From Ashinkailepas kermadecensis (taxonomy: Eukaryota > Arthropoda > Thecostraca > Neolepadidae): a DNA stretch of 64,000 bases. A program made the translations under genes and the position numbers. Position 1 is the stretch's first letter; each line of letters starts with the position of its first letter. The stretch covers positions 226,001-290,000 of the forward strand of contig JAOTOM010004873.1 of NCBI GenBank assembly GCA_034440615.1. The letters are read 5' to 3'. Under the pieces are notes generated by a model. The model searched no databases. It saw nothing but the letters and a program-made list of their open reading frames with translations, and was not told the DNA's origin. Below are positions 22,550 through 34,740 of the stretch, piece by piece.

Positions 22550-23790
22550 AGAACGATATTGTTGCAAGCATGGCGCCAGGGGCGGCCGGCGCAGAAATGG
22601 ACCAATTAAGCTACCTGCATCGAGCTCCGGGCTGCAAACTGGACTCACCGACGTCCAATCCCAACAACCTCAGCTGCTGGAGCTGAGTGATCGCCTGCAT
22701 CACCGCAACTATGCCATCGTGGAGATTGCCGAGACGTGGCTCCGACTGTTTGCGCCGAGCCGCCTGCTGATTCTGCCGGGATGCCAACTCCACCGCGCTG
22801 GTCGGTCTGACGAGCGCGGGTCCGACGGGCCAGCGCTGGCTGCCAGGGACGGCACGTACGTCACACCGCTGACAACTAACGCCAGCGCCACTCCCAACAG
22901 CAAGATCGACACGTTGTGGACTCTGGTGAGGCCCGACAAAACGGGGCAGTTTGTCACACGCACCGTCCATAGGTCTGCCAGGCGGCATGTGGTCGACTAA
23001 AAAGCGGACTTTAGCGAACTGGAGGATCAATGCCAGCGTGTGATCAATGCCAGCGTGTGATCAATGCCAGCGTGTGATCAATCCCAGCGTGTGATCAATG
23101 CCAACGTGTGATCAATGCCAGCGTGTGATCAATGCCAGCGTGTGATCAATGCCAACGTGTGATCAATGCCAGCGTGTGATCAATGCCAGCGTGTGATCAA
23201 TGCCAACGTGTGATCAATGCCGGCGTATGATCAATGCCAGCGTGTGATCAATGCCAGCGTGTGCTAGTGGATCACGTGAATGGCTCGTCGGTGAAGACGG
23301 TGCAGACGGTATCAGCATCTGCGTGATGCGGCTATCTTGTGACGCGGTCGGTACGGCGCTGCTGCATTTGGTGAACTCCCGCACTAACCCATTCCGATAT
23401 TCCTGCGTCCTGAAAACACCGCTTCGTCTACCCTACTTTTGAGTTCGGTGATCCTACCAATCCGTCCAACTACCGTCCTACTTCCATTGTCCCTGCCATA
23501 TCCAAGATTGTGGAACGCGCCGTCCACCAGCAGCTGTACAGCTAAATATCCCAAGCCCACCCCCTTTCGCCCACACAGCACTGATTCCGCCCGCATTACT
23601 CGACGGAAACTGCCCCGATTTCCATATCCGACCAAATCCTCTTCGCCAACGGGCCGACGAGAGATGTCCCTTTTTTGCCGGCTGGATGTGAGCAATGTTT
23701 TGATGCGATAGATCACTCGAAGCTCCTCACAAAATTATGCCTCAACGGTATCGATATTTTCTGGTTTTCAGCTTACCTCCTTCAGCTTCA
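22550..23790 (+). mobile_element. CR1/L2-like LINE relic (endonuclease and RT pieces)
   Basis: The 5' half (about 22640-23030) encodes an apurinic-type endonuclease signature: NYAIVEIAETWLRLF, then LLILPGCQLHRAGRSDERG, corresponding to the family pattern aITETWL...lpGYqlhRaDR..GrGGG, with key glycines lost. After a 17-bp array (23028-23268) the element resumes with ADGISICVMRLSCDAV and then RT motifs: DPTNPSNYRPTSIVPAISKI (frameshifted, about 23455-23515), VERAVHQQL, and [14 protein letters not shown] (about 23695-23735), the RT palm region. Stops and frameshifts show it is dead. The 3' end is lost at a TA microsatellite. Family placement by motif memory only. Confidence 0.82.
23028..23268. 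repeat. 17-bp minisatellite inside the LINE reading frame
   Basis: About 14 copies of a 17-bp unit (gtgatcaatgccagcgt) with g/a variants. The sequence just before the array (gaactggaggatcaatgccagcgtgtgatcaa, in two pieces) reads as LINE coding sequence, so the unit appears to have arisen from it. Confidence 0.95.
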
Positions 23791-23864
23791 GCTTACCTAC
23801 CTTCAGTCTACGTCGTATATATTTCGTTGCATTATGTACATATATACACACACACACACACCCA

Positions 23865-24101
<237 letters not shown>

Positions 24102-24537
24102 GTGTGTGTGCATGCAGATATGTATGTGCATGTATATATTTATTTATTCATTCATTTACTTACCAACGGTAAAGTCAAGCATGCATAAAGTTGAGGGGGC
24201 ACTGCCCTCCCAACTTTCAAGTTGGAGGGACGGATCCCCCACTGTCCCCACAGTATCTTCTACACCCATGGAGCCTGGGCTGGCTGGGTGCAGATGATCT
24301 GGTATCGTACCACACGCCATGCCTGGTGCATAAGGTATGGGGACACGGTGAGCCTGCGGCCCAGACCAAGAGCCCCAGACTGGTGGCCGAGACTCGTGGC
24401 CGGCCCACGAGGCGGGATGACGACTTGTATGTCCCCTGGTCGCGAGCCGAAATGGGCAAAAGACGACTTTGCTGCCGCGCGGCGCGGCTGAACAGCGGCC
24501 TGCCCCCTCCCCTCCCCCGGACGTTCTCCGACGTGCA

Positions 24538-24715
24538 GTCCCGTTGTTCGGTTCCCGCCTGAGGCACACCCTGCGCAGGGATCCGGAATGACACCCAGCT
24601 TTGCTCCGTACACCACACCATAATTCATGAATGTTCTGCGCGCATGCATGTATGCATGCATGTTACTACCACTGACCTCTTTTTGCACCACTGACGTGGA
24701 ACCGTAATAGACACA
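24538..24715 (+). repeat. Dispersed repeat, copy 1 of 2 in window
   Basis: Aligns with 55340-55505: both carry gttgttcgg or cattgttcgg, then cgcctgaggc/accacctgaggc, tgcgcagg, a gacacccagc segment, ccgtac, catgaa, gctgcgcg/tctgcgcgc and the shared end caccactgacgtgaa-like. Both are followed by gagtctgagtct-type words. The family is unknown to me; there are no obvious terminal repeats. Confidence 0.75.
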
Positions 24716-24719
24716 AGTC

Positions 24720-25890
24720 GATCGAAGACGGTTCTAGTGAAAGTCTGAGCCTGAGTCTGAGTCATGGCTGTGCTGTGCGCTGAGTAAGAGCCTCACCACA
24801 GCAGCAAGATTAAGCACGACGGATTTTGCGGAACATAGCAAGATGCTACTCGCAAACTACTTCCAGGATTGGCGAAAAGCGGGCCACTTACATTAGCCGT
24901 GCCGGTGGCTGAAACTAGTTTCAACCTGCCAACTTCGGCAAGAATTTCTAAGTACCACTGAGTAAATTCAGTTGCGCAACCTAAGTGACTCTATTGCAGA
25001 CAGAAAATCAGCACGGGAAGTTTAAGAATACTTGGAACATGTGCACACAAATCAGGCATTTCCCTAACTGAAAAATAATTGCTGTTGCTGACAGATACTG
25101 CGTTTGAGCAACAGTCGGTCATTGTATGTACGACTGTGTCTGTGTGACTGTATGTGTGACTGTGTGTGCGGACCCAGACCATTTCCTTCCCATTCTGCAA
25201 TCGCTTCCAGCTTCCCGCCGACCTGACACCGCAAGTGTTCGGCGCCCCCCCCCCCTCCCCATCGGGACGGAGGTGAGGTTTCATATACTGAGTGATATCG
25301 AACAATTAATTGTAGTCATTCGACTTCGTCCTGAATGAGAGGGATGACAATGTATTTCGAAATGTGCACATGCCCCACTTCATAAATACTTCTTAAGAAA
25401 TGTTGAATCTGGTTTGATAAACAACACCTTGATTGCCACGTTCGTTGGGCAAAAGTTCTATGGATTGCAAGTAACAAATTGTTGAAGAGGAGCCTAAAAC
25501 GCAAATGGTGTTTCATTAGGTTCATTATCTACGCGACAAATTCTGCTTGATGTTGGCCCTGTATCATGAACCGACTGAATGAAACTTTTTGATTACGCTT
25601 GCTTTCCGCAGAAATGTTTGATTCGTGCTTCTTTGGATGACTATCAGTGCATACGTTGAGGCAGGGTAGCAAAGGGGGGGGGGAGGAGGGCTTCTCAGGT
25701 TAGTTGGGCTGCAACAGCAGCCCAACGCTTAGATAATTTTGTTCACCCATGTCCCAGCCGGCCTGTTGTCATGGCAACATGACAGTTGAGCGATCTGCCT
25801 GGGAACTGCTCTTCAACTGATTGCACTGCCGTGTTCGACACAGGCGGCACAGTCCCCTGACCCGGCTGCCCTCTCCAGCGCACAGTTTGT
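24720..25890. other. Intron DNA without recognised features
   Basis: No exon recognised. Contains homopolymer runs, a C run near 25246 and a G run near 25674. Confidence 0.5.
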
Positions 25891-25894
25891 CGAC

Positions 25895-26010
25895 GCCCGG
25901 ACCCGCGCCAGACCCGCGCCAGACCCGCGCCAGACTCGCGTCAGACCCGCTCCAGACCCGCGCCAGACCCACGCCAGACCCGCGCCAGACCCGCGCCAGA
26001 CCCGCGGCAG
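25895..26010. repeat. 11-bp minisatellite
   Basis: About ten copies of cagacccgcgc with small variants. Confidence 0.93.
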
Positions 26011-26211
26011 ACGACCAGTAGCCGCCAACTGCGGACATTTGGCGCGCGACGGTCCGCCCATTGCGCCCGTCGACACCTTTTCGTTGACCTTTGTCAAGTT
26101 GAGCGCGCCCGCCCAGGCTTAACCGAGGCGCTGTTTGGCGATCTGGGCAGGTTATAGACACCTGCCAGAGCGCTCCGGCTCGGCTAACTGCACAACCAGC
26201 CGCAAGCTGTC

Positions 26212-26815
26212 CACACCATGTCCACACCATGTCCACACCATGTCCACACCATGTCCACACCATGTCCACACCATGTCAACATCATGTACACGCCATGTCC
26301 GCACCATGTCCACACAATATTCACACCACGTCCACACCATGTCCACGCCATGTCCACACCATGTCCACATCATGTCCACACCATGTCCACGTCATGTCCA
26401 CACCATGTCCACACCATATCCACGCCATGTACACACCGTGATCACGTCATGTCCACACCATATACACACCATGTCCACACCATGTACACACCATGTGCAC
26501 ACCATGTCCACACCGTGGTCACGCCATGTCCACACCATGTCCACACCATGTACACACCGCGATCACGCCATGTCCGCACCATGTCCACACAATATTCACA
26601 CCACGTCCACACCATGTCCACGCCATGTCCACGCCATGTCCACACCATGTCCACACCATGTCCACACCATGTCCACACCATGTCCACACCATGTCCACAC
26701 CATGTCCACACCATGATCACACCATGATCACACCATGTCCACATCATGTCCACGCCATGTCCACATCATGTCCACACCTTGTCCACACCATGTCCACGCC
26801 ATGTCCCCACAGCGT
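26212..26815. repeat. 11-bp minisatellite
   Basis: About 54 copies of ccacaccatgt with variants (cacgccatgt, cacatcatgt, cgatcacgcc). The period is close to one DNA helical turn. His/Thr/Met/Ser-Pro frames are by-products. Confidence 0.96.
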
Positions 26816-27009
26816 CTCTGTGCCGCCGAGCACGACGTGCGGCCAATCGCTGGTGTTGTGCCCTGTCTTTGACCATCAGTCAAACAACGACGCACCCAAT
26901 TCACGGCTCACACCACCCGCACGCTTTACCGATGAGTGAACTGGTTGGGCGGCGCTAGTCTGTAGGATGTCTTGATCTGACACTCACACTCTATCCCACG
27001 GTCTGACCC

Positions 27010-27360
27010 ATACGCCCTTTGTCCCACGGTCTGAACCACGTCGGTTTCGGCTCCATGCGCCATGTTCCAGATCGGGACCGCATGTCCCCTGTCCAAGGTC
27101 TGAACCGCATGTCCTCTGTCCAAGGTTTGAACCGCACTGTCTGTCCAAGGTCTGAACCGCACGTTCTCTGTCCTCAAGGTCTAAATTACACGTTGTATGC
27201 TCAAGGACTGAACCATATGTCTCCTGCCCAAGGTCTAAGTTATATACACCTTGTCACAATGTCTGGCCACCATGCTTCTTGTCTTTCGGATTTGAGCTAC
27301 ATGTCTGCCATCCAAGGAGTCTGAGTCACGCAACCCCCTCGCATGTTTTAAGCACATGTC
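27010..27360. repeat. Degenerate ~26-bp array
   Basis: About 12 diverged units around ctctgtccaaggtctgaacc. Divergence is far higher than in neighbouring arrays, implying an older expansion. Confidence 0.75.
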
Positions 27361-27404
27361 TCCCTACCCACGGTCTGAGCTGAGCCAAAGTGCCGGCCTG
27401 GCCG

Positions 27405-27615
27405 AACGTCCAGAACGTCCAGCTGCCTGACGGAACGTCCAGCTACCTGACGGAACGTCCAGCTACCTGACGGAACGTCCAGCTGCCTGACGGAACGTCC
27501 AGCTACCTGACGGAACGTCCAGCTACCTGACGGAACGTCCAGCTACCTGACGGAACGTCCAGCTGCCTGACGGAACGTCCACCTGCCTGACGGAACGTCC
27601 AGCTACCTGACGTGT
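27405..27615. repeat. 20-bp minisatellite upstream of exon E
   Basis: Ten copies of ctgacggaacgtccagctac, with ctgcctga variants. Ends about 75 bases before exon E. Confidence 0.95.
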
Positions 27616-27688
27616 GCCAGCTCCACACACATGTGGCCTGTGCAGTTCATTACCGGAAGGTCTCATGTTGACCAGCTCGTGTTTCCAG

Positions 27689-27841
27689 GCCTCAACAGTC
27701 TGGACACCTTGGTGCTGGCAAACAACCAAATCAAGGTGATACCGGCCGGCGTCTTCTCAGACCTCAGCCAACTCACCACACTCAACATGGAGAGCAACCA
27801 CATTTCCTACATTGACAAGCTCGCCTTCAAGGGTCTCGAAC
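27689..27841 (+). CDS. LRR surface protein, exon E (LRRs 7-8)
   Basis: Follows a ctcgtgtttccag acceptor and ends one base into a codon at a canonical GTAAGT donor (phase 1). It encodes LNSLDTLVLANNQIKVIPAG and LTTLNMESNHISYIDKLAFK, two full repeats with the LxxLxLxxNxI signature. The single base left by exon D plus gc completes a glycine, joining AGEFRG to LNSLDT as expected for consecutive repeats. An array ends about 75 bases upstream and another starts about 93 bases downstream. Confidence 0.95.
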
Positions 27842-27934
27842 GTAAGTACGACCAATCGCACAGGTTGAAGAACTTTTGGTTTGCGATATACCGACTATAG
27901 ACTCGCCATGGTGTCTGCGACCAGCCACAGCGCA

Positions 27935-28420
27935 TGCAGATATCCTGACTGGCAGGAAGGACATGCAGATATCTTGACTGGCAGGGAGGACATGCAGATA
28001 TCTTGACTGGCAGGGAGGACATGCAGATATCTTGACTGGCAGGGAGGACATGCAGATATCCTGACTGGCAGGAAGGACATGCAGATATCCTGACTGGCAG
28101 GGAGGACATGCAGATATCCTGACTGGCAGGGAGGACATGCAGATATCCTGACTGGCAAGGAGGACATGCAGATATCTTGACTGGCAAGGAGGACATGCAG
28201 ATATCCTGACTGGCAGGGAGGACATGCAGATATCCTGACTGACAGGAAGGACATGCAGATATCCTGACTGGCAGGGAGGACATGCAGATATCCTGACTGG
28301 CAGGGAGGACATGCAGATATCCTGACTGGCAAGGAGGACATGCAGATATCTTGACTGGCAAGGAGGACATGCAGATATCCTGACTGGCAGGGAGGACATG
28401 CAGATATCTTGACTGGCAGT
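27935..28420. repeat. 29-bp minisatellite downstream of exon E
   Basis: About 17 copies of a 29-bp unit (gcagatatcctgactggcag then ggaggacat). Variants with ttgact, aaggagg or aggaagg recur in a repeated order (for example 28040-28190 and 28240-28390), pointing to duplication of multi-unit blocks. Confidence 0.96.
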
Positions 28421-29355
28421 GAGCACATGCCGCCGGTGGATACATGGACAACTAACCCCAAACTGTGTGAAGCACTGTTCGACAGGTGAACTAATTACAT
28501 TCAGAGAGGGACTCTGAGTACATCGTTAACGGTGGGGCACGGGTCTCCTTAGGACCTCAGCAACTAAAACAGATGACGCCACTAAGCTTCCATGGTGAGT
28601 GAGGTTGTTCGAGCACCTCCTTAACCCGCGATGATCTGTCTTCCCAGTCATATCATCAACCCCGTCTCGGGAGGGGGAATATTTTAACTCCCCTCTAATT
28701 TCCAAGCTAAACATTGCACGGAATCGAAAGTGGGGTCATCGGAAAGCGCTCGACGAGTAGGGCCCAAAACCACCCCCATATCCCCAAAAGAGACGTCCCT
28801 AAAAGGGATATCCCAAAAGAGACGTCACTAAGTGGTCTATGGGATCACCACTGCATTTGCTTGCATGCATTTTGCATGCATTACATGCATTTTGTTCTGG
28901 GGAGTGAGTACATCCACCACGCAGCCCCACAGCAGCCGTGCTGTTGGTAGTCGTCCACCACGCGGCCCCACAGGGCAGACGTTTGGACATTATTCGAAGC
29001 CAACGTGAAAACTCATCAGGACATTATTCGGAGCCCAAGTCAAAACCCCATTCACATGTGCGGCTGAGGCCCAAAGGCCGCAATCTTGCTGAATTCAAAC
29101 TGAAATTCCATTCACCGCAGGTCGGTTTTCGAGTCGGGCGCGTTTTCCGAAAGTGACTGGGGCTTCTCGTCGCAGATCCGGAACAAACCCGCCGATTGCA
29201 TCTCAGCCACGCCCGACTGATCCCGCTCGGCATTGTTGAGAGGGCTAGCCTTCGAATGGCCTCTCTTGAAGCGCTGGACTACCCTAGGTTATTATCCGGG
29301 ATCGCCGTTTTTAATGGGCGACCTTGTTCACTCGGTGATCATAAAACGGACAGAT

Positions 29356-29512
29356 ATGGACGGGTCAAGTGCCAAGCACAATTATATGGACGGGACGATA
29401 TGTGCCAAGCACAATTATATGGACGGGACAATATGTGCCAAACACAATTATATAGACGGGATAACACGTTCCGAGAACAATTATGTGAACGGGGCAACAC
29501 GTCAGATGAATG
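29356..29512. repeat. 33-bp minisatellite
   Basis: Four to five copies of a ~33-bp unit containing gccaagcacaattatatgga and cgggacgatatgt; later copies are more diverged. Confidence 0.9.
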
Positions 29513-29885
29513 TCCTAGCTAAACATTCCACCTGGATTTTTCTCAGAATGCATCCGTTCCTTGAAAGAACGTATATTCGAGAGTCACGCATACCAGGCTC
29601 GTATACCAGCTCCGTGAACATGACCAAAATGTGAGTTACTGGATCTACCTCAACAAGAATCTCTGACTGGATTAGATTACTTGCATGACTAGAGATCCCA
29701 GTGTGTAAAACTCCATGAAATTATAATAAATAATGCATCACCGGACATGCAAGTGCTTAGTACGCTGTTGGACCTACTTTTCTTGGTAAATGGTAAGTTC
29801 TGAATCAGCCCCCTGGCGGCGCATTTCCATCACGGCATCCGTCGCCCGACACCTGTCTCCCATCGTCAGGGGGCCGATGCTGCGC

Positions 29886-30662
29886 CGCAATGGATCAGGT
29901 GGCGGTGGGGCGCGTAGCCCCGGGGACACCAGCCGACACACTCATCACACGTATACAATGTCGTCCCGCACGCGCTGCTAATGGATCAGGTGGCGGTGAG
30001 GCGCGTAGCCCCGGGGACACCAGCCGACACACTCATCACACGTATACAATGTCGTCCCGCACGCCCTGCCGAGAGGCGGGAGCCGCGGGAAGACCAGCCG
30101 ACACACTCATGATGTGTATACAATGCCGTCCCACATGCGCTGCTAATGGATCAGGTGGTGGTGAGGTGCGTAGCCCTGGGGAGATCAGCGGACACACTCA
30201 TCACACGTATACAATGTCGTCCCGCACGAGCTGCTAATGGATCAGGTGGTGGTGAGGCGCGTAGCCCCGGGAAGACCAGCCGACACACTCATATGTATGC
30301 AATGTCGTCCCGCACGCGCTGCTAATGGATCAGGTGGCGGTGAGGCGCGTAGCCCCGGGGACACCAGCCGACACACTCATCACACGTATACAATGTCGTC
30401 CAGCACGAGCTGCCAAGAGGCGGGAGCCGCGGGAAGACCAGCCGACACACTCATATGTATGCAATGTCGTCCCGCACGCGCTGCTAATGGATCAGGTGGC
30501 GGTGAGGCGCGTAGCCCCGGGGAAACCAGCGGACACACTCATGTGTATACAATGTCGTCCAGCACGCGCTGCCAAGAGGCGGGAGCCCCGGGAAGACCAG
30601 CGGACTCACTCCACACGTATACAATGTCGTCCCGCACGCGCCGCAAAGCTCACGCCGTCCAT
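29886..30662. repeat. ~90-bp higher-order array upstream of exon F
   Basis: About eight to nine copies of a ~88-91-bp unit with atggatcaggtggcggtgag, gcgcgtagccccggggacac and cgtatacaatgtcgtcccgc. Two unit types alternate: one with gctgctaatggatcagg, the other with gccaagaggcgggagccgcg. Some units lack catcacacg. Ends about 53 bases before exon F. Confidence 0.94.
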
Positions 30663-30715
30663 AAATGGTTAACAAGCGGGTAGTCAGGTGGTAATCGATG
30701 GCTGTGTTCTTGCAG

Positions 30716-30896
30716 AGACCCTCGAATGGCTGACGCTGGGAAACAACAAGATCGTCGGCATCCCCACCTCGGCGCTGCACGGCCTGCATCGACTGAAGCA
30801 GCTTGACCTGAAGAGCAACAACATCTCCATCATACCGGAGGACGCGTTCGAGGGATTCGGACAGACGCTCAAGTTCTTGTACCTGCAGAAAAACCA
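30716..30896 (+). CDS. LRR surface protein, exon F (LRRs 9-11)
   Basis: Follows a gctgtgttcttgcag acceptor, the strongest polypyrimidine acceptor of this gene, and ends at a GTAAGT donor after two bases of a codon (phase 2). It encodes LEWLTLGNNKIVGIPTSALH, LKQLDLKSNNISIIPEDAFE and LKFLYLQKN. Joined to exon E it gives AFKGLEQTLEWLTLG, and to exon G YLQKNHIKNIPQGTF, both perfect LRR transitions. This is the most conserved-looking part of the protein. Confidence 0.96.
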
Positions 30897-32620
30897 GTAA
30901 GTGGCGAGACCAATGCGCGACAGCATGCACAGGTGCCGGTCTCGTGCATCTATTTCCACTCAGAGCGTCATAACTGAAGACAACAGCAACACATAATCGT
31001 TTCTACAGTGTATGCACACACAAAGCACTGGCAGGAGCGACGTCACTAAGCGTTTGTCGCTAGGCTCGGCAGAATGCATTCTGCACAATGTCATTTTGCA
31101 ATGTCAATTAAGGACGAACAAAGATCTCAGACTCTTCTACGACGTTTTCGACAAGAGAGAAACCGTTGCATGGTGGCAAAAACTCAGAAGAAAGGAGGAA
31201 ATTCGGGTAAACGATGCAGGGTAGTTAGACGCTCAGCCCAGCGGTGGGAGAGGGGCCAGCACAGCGGAGTTGAAGATATTTGGCTTGGCAAATTAAAGTC
31301 AAACGCCACATCAACTAAACTACCGTGACGTCCATCGGAATGATCCGGGCGCATTCTCGAAACAATCCTCATGATACATTCGTCAAGCGCGCACGCAGCG
31401 CCTGGCTGGTGAGGTCATAAGTCATAATACAATGGTGTGACAAAGTGAGAATAATGACGGCAAACATACGAGAACGTAACATTGCTAAAACATGTTTTTC
31501 CCACAAAATGTAGTGTAGCGGCCGCTTCACTTGGTCTATCATGTCGTTCTCTCTTGATGTATCTATGTGTCTCCAAGAAGATATCGGTCCGACGTGGCGG
31601 GAGAAATACTCGCGTGACATGTTATCATAAAATTGTTCACCGAGACGAAAATAGGGTTTCCTTTCCCTGTAATGGTAAATCCAGCATCACCCAGATATTT
31701 CTGTCCACTGGGCACGCTTCACATAATAACCAAGCGAGGCGGTTTAGAATAAGCTTGCACAAACACATAGCATACTATTTCGACTTCTGAGATCGCCAGA
31801 TATTTACCAGCATTCGGTGAATGGCACCAGCCGGAAAGTTGACCAACTGATGCAGAACATGAAATTGAAAGCAAACTACCTCGAAGTGGTCCAACACAGC
31901 GAGTCAACATACCAGATTAAGCTTCAATATCAACATACTACTTGACGCATGTGTAATTCCCCAAGCAAAGTTGCCAATATCAGGTATCAAACAACACCAG
32001 AACCAATTATTCCCAGACACACGCCTGTGAGGGGTTGCTTCTGATTTTCCGATTGGCTTTTTCCATTCAGTCGTCCGAAACATCCAATTTGCGACAGTAG
32101 TGCATGCAACCACCGTTGTGAACGCCTTAATGGTCGGTTAGGAGAGAAGAGCACGTGATGTGAGCATTTTCTGACCTCTGGCATCGTTAAGGATGTTAAA
32201 TGAAACACAGCTCTTCGATCAGCTGCTTGACTGATAATAAGAGCATTTTGTTCGGCAAACATGTTCACCACACCTAGGACATAATAACAAACAACTGAAA
32301 TGTAATCCATCCTATGACTTCGCTCAACGAGGACAAAGAAAGACAAACAACACTTAGACCAGATCACCCTACTTACGCTGGCTTACCTCCACATGCATAA
32401 CACTACACATAAAAGTTTGTAACATAATAATAAGTTCGTTGATGCCGTGTGCGACGAAAGTGATTCATTGCTAGTCGCCCACCATGCTCTGAGCAGCTGC
32501 CGTAATTGACAACACGCAATCCTTGAAAGCTTCCGCATTCGCCATCGTCAGTGTGCAGAAGACATACCGCGGCGAACCAGGGCATGTCGTAGAACTCGTC
32601 AAACTGGCATTGGCTTAATC
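30897..32620. other. Intron F, first part, no features recognised
   Basis: No exon, transposon protein or array was recognised on either strand. Confidence 0.5.
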
Positions 32621-32627
32621 TGCAGCA

Positions 32628-32762
32628 TGATATTACCCGGAGATATTACCCGGAGATATTACCCGGAGATATTACCCGGAGATATTACCCGGATATATTA
32701 CCCGGAGATATTACCCGGAGATATTACCCGGAGATATTACCCGGAGATATTACCCGGAGAGC
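32628..32762. repeat. 13-bp minisatellite
   Basis: Ten copies of gatattacccgga, one with a gatata variant; almost identical. Confidence 0.96.
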
Positions 32763-34470
32763 TGTGTGCAACCGCCCGTTGGCCCATCACATCAATTTCG
32801 ATTCAGAAGGTAAGCTTACGTGCTTCCTGCACACTTCGGAAGTAAAAACACGCATACACGATTTTGACGACCATACTCCGCACATACAACACGTGGCACT
32901 TTGGCGAGCATTGCAGAATTAAGGAACGTCAGGTAATGTTGTGCCCGAACGAACGACAGTCAAGATGCAGCTAGGAGGCGTACAACTGTCAGTTTGAAGT
33001 CAATCCAGCTGACATGATGCTCGGCCGTGCCCCCGGGGCATGCCATTGGGCCGAAGAGTCCGCTCGAAGGCAGACTGCACCGCACTGCCGCCGACCACAA
33101 TCGGCTTGTGCTTATGACACAGTGAACACTGTCTGACTGTTGCCGCCTTCCGGGCACGCGGTGTCAGAGGTCAGAGCTGAATTACAATTAGCCCGTCATA
33201 TCGCATACATAAACAGCTGACTGCGTTGCTCAGGTGGCTTGCTCGAAACCATCCAACTGGAGAAACGAGCCGTGCGGCAATCCACAGAACACAGAGCGTC
33301 CAGCTAGTTTTGACAGAATTGGTAGCGCAGTGGGTCGATGTCTCTACATTAATTTTGAAGGTAAATTATAAATCGATTGGGACCTCCGATCAGATGAGTT
33401 ATTCGATACGTCACACTTCATGTTCCAAATTATTGGATCAGGTTACTGAACTATGACGTCATTACTTCAGCCATGATGTTTGCTTACGATGTTTCCGGTG
33501 TGTAATTAGCAGACAAGTGCATCACCGGCTATAGCCAAATGAACAGCATCCTGCACTTACCTACGACTCCCGGGTCTGCATGGTATACATGTTTTATTCG
33601 TGTTTACGACGGCGTGACAAATGTCGAAGTTTGGTTGAAAATTAACGCTTTTCCACCTTGATTTCTGCTTTCCGGAAAAATCAAACTATACGCAAGTCAA
33701 AACTAGACCTCTTTGGCTACGCCAATGAACATAAAAAGCCACCATTGTTTAACGTGAAATAACACTCGTCTCAAATTTCGTAAATTTCATTCCATTGCTC
33801 GGAACCAGGCCCCTGACGATGGGGTCCTGCGAAATTTGGTGGTTTTAGCGGGAACAAAGGCAAAGAAAAATGAAGACAGGGAAAAGTGATGCGTGTAGCA
33901 TATCTTTCTTCTATCGGCGAATCAATCGAGGTACGCTTCGGAGTGAAAAAGGAAATGACCCGAAATAAGGTTGAGAATCATTGTCCCCAAAAGGTTCAAC
34001 TGGAAGTGAGTTTTTGTCGAACCAATCACCACGTACTGTTAATCTTTTCAGCCCAATCCAAGCATAATCCTAATCATAGTAGATTGCCCTAATCCCCATT
34101 CTATAATCATAATCGCAAAAACATAATCCTAAGAGCATAATCCTCCAATTTCGTAACCCTCATTCTCCATCGCTAGGTTCATGCTGATTCACTTATGCTG
34201 ATGAACTTCCCAAGAACTTACCTGACTGATCCACTGGGGAAGGTTAGCAGCGCAGTCGCAGTCGCTCAGTTGCGCACAGGCAGTCGGAACATCTGCGTTT
34301 ATTTGCACGAGATCTCCCTCGAGCCACAGGTGAATTACAGGTGCAGGCGGTATAGTGGCGTACGGCTGGTGCGAGAAGGCCAGGAGTATATTTGGATTTG
34401 GAGCTGTCCTATCCGCTCCCATGGGGCTCGGTACGATCCCTCACCTCTCACCAGCTCAAGTACGTGCATT
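32763..34470. other. Intron F, middle part, no features recognised
   Basis: No coding exon recognised. A short tract of cataatccta words lies at about 34060-34150. Confidence 0.5.
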
Positions 34471-34477
34471 AGCCCGA

Positions 34478-34740
34478 TGCTCACCTGCCATCGATGCTCA
34501 CCTACCAACGATGCTGATCTACCATCGATGCTCACCTACCACCGATGCTCACCTACCACCGATGCTTACTTACCACCGATGATCACCTACCACCGTTGCT
34601 CACCTACCACCGATGCTCACCTACCACCGATGCTTACCTGCCACCGATGATAACCTGCCACTGGTGTTTACCTGCCACTGATGTTTACCTGCCACTGATG
34701 TTTACCTGTCCCTGATGTTTACCTGCCACTGATATTTGCC
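34478..34740. repeat. 17-bp minisatellite
   Basis: About 15 copies of gatgctcacctaccacc, drifting towards gatgtttacctgccact at the 3' end, a gradient of divergence along the array. Confidence 0.94.

Noticed and set aside
22611..23030. Minus-strand LRR-like exon (QLQQLRLLGLDVG followed by GTGAGT)
   Set aside because: The plus strand of the same bases gives a much better match to a LINE endonuclease domain, continuing into RT downstream; the LRR look is coincidental.
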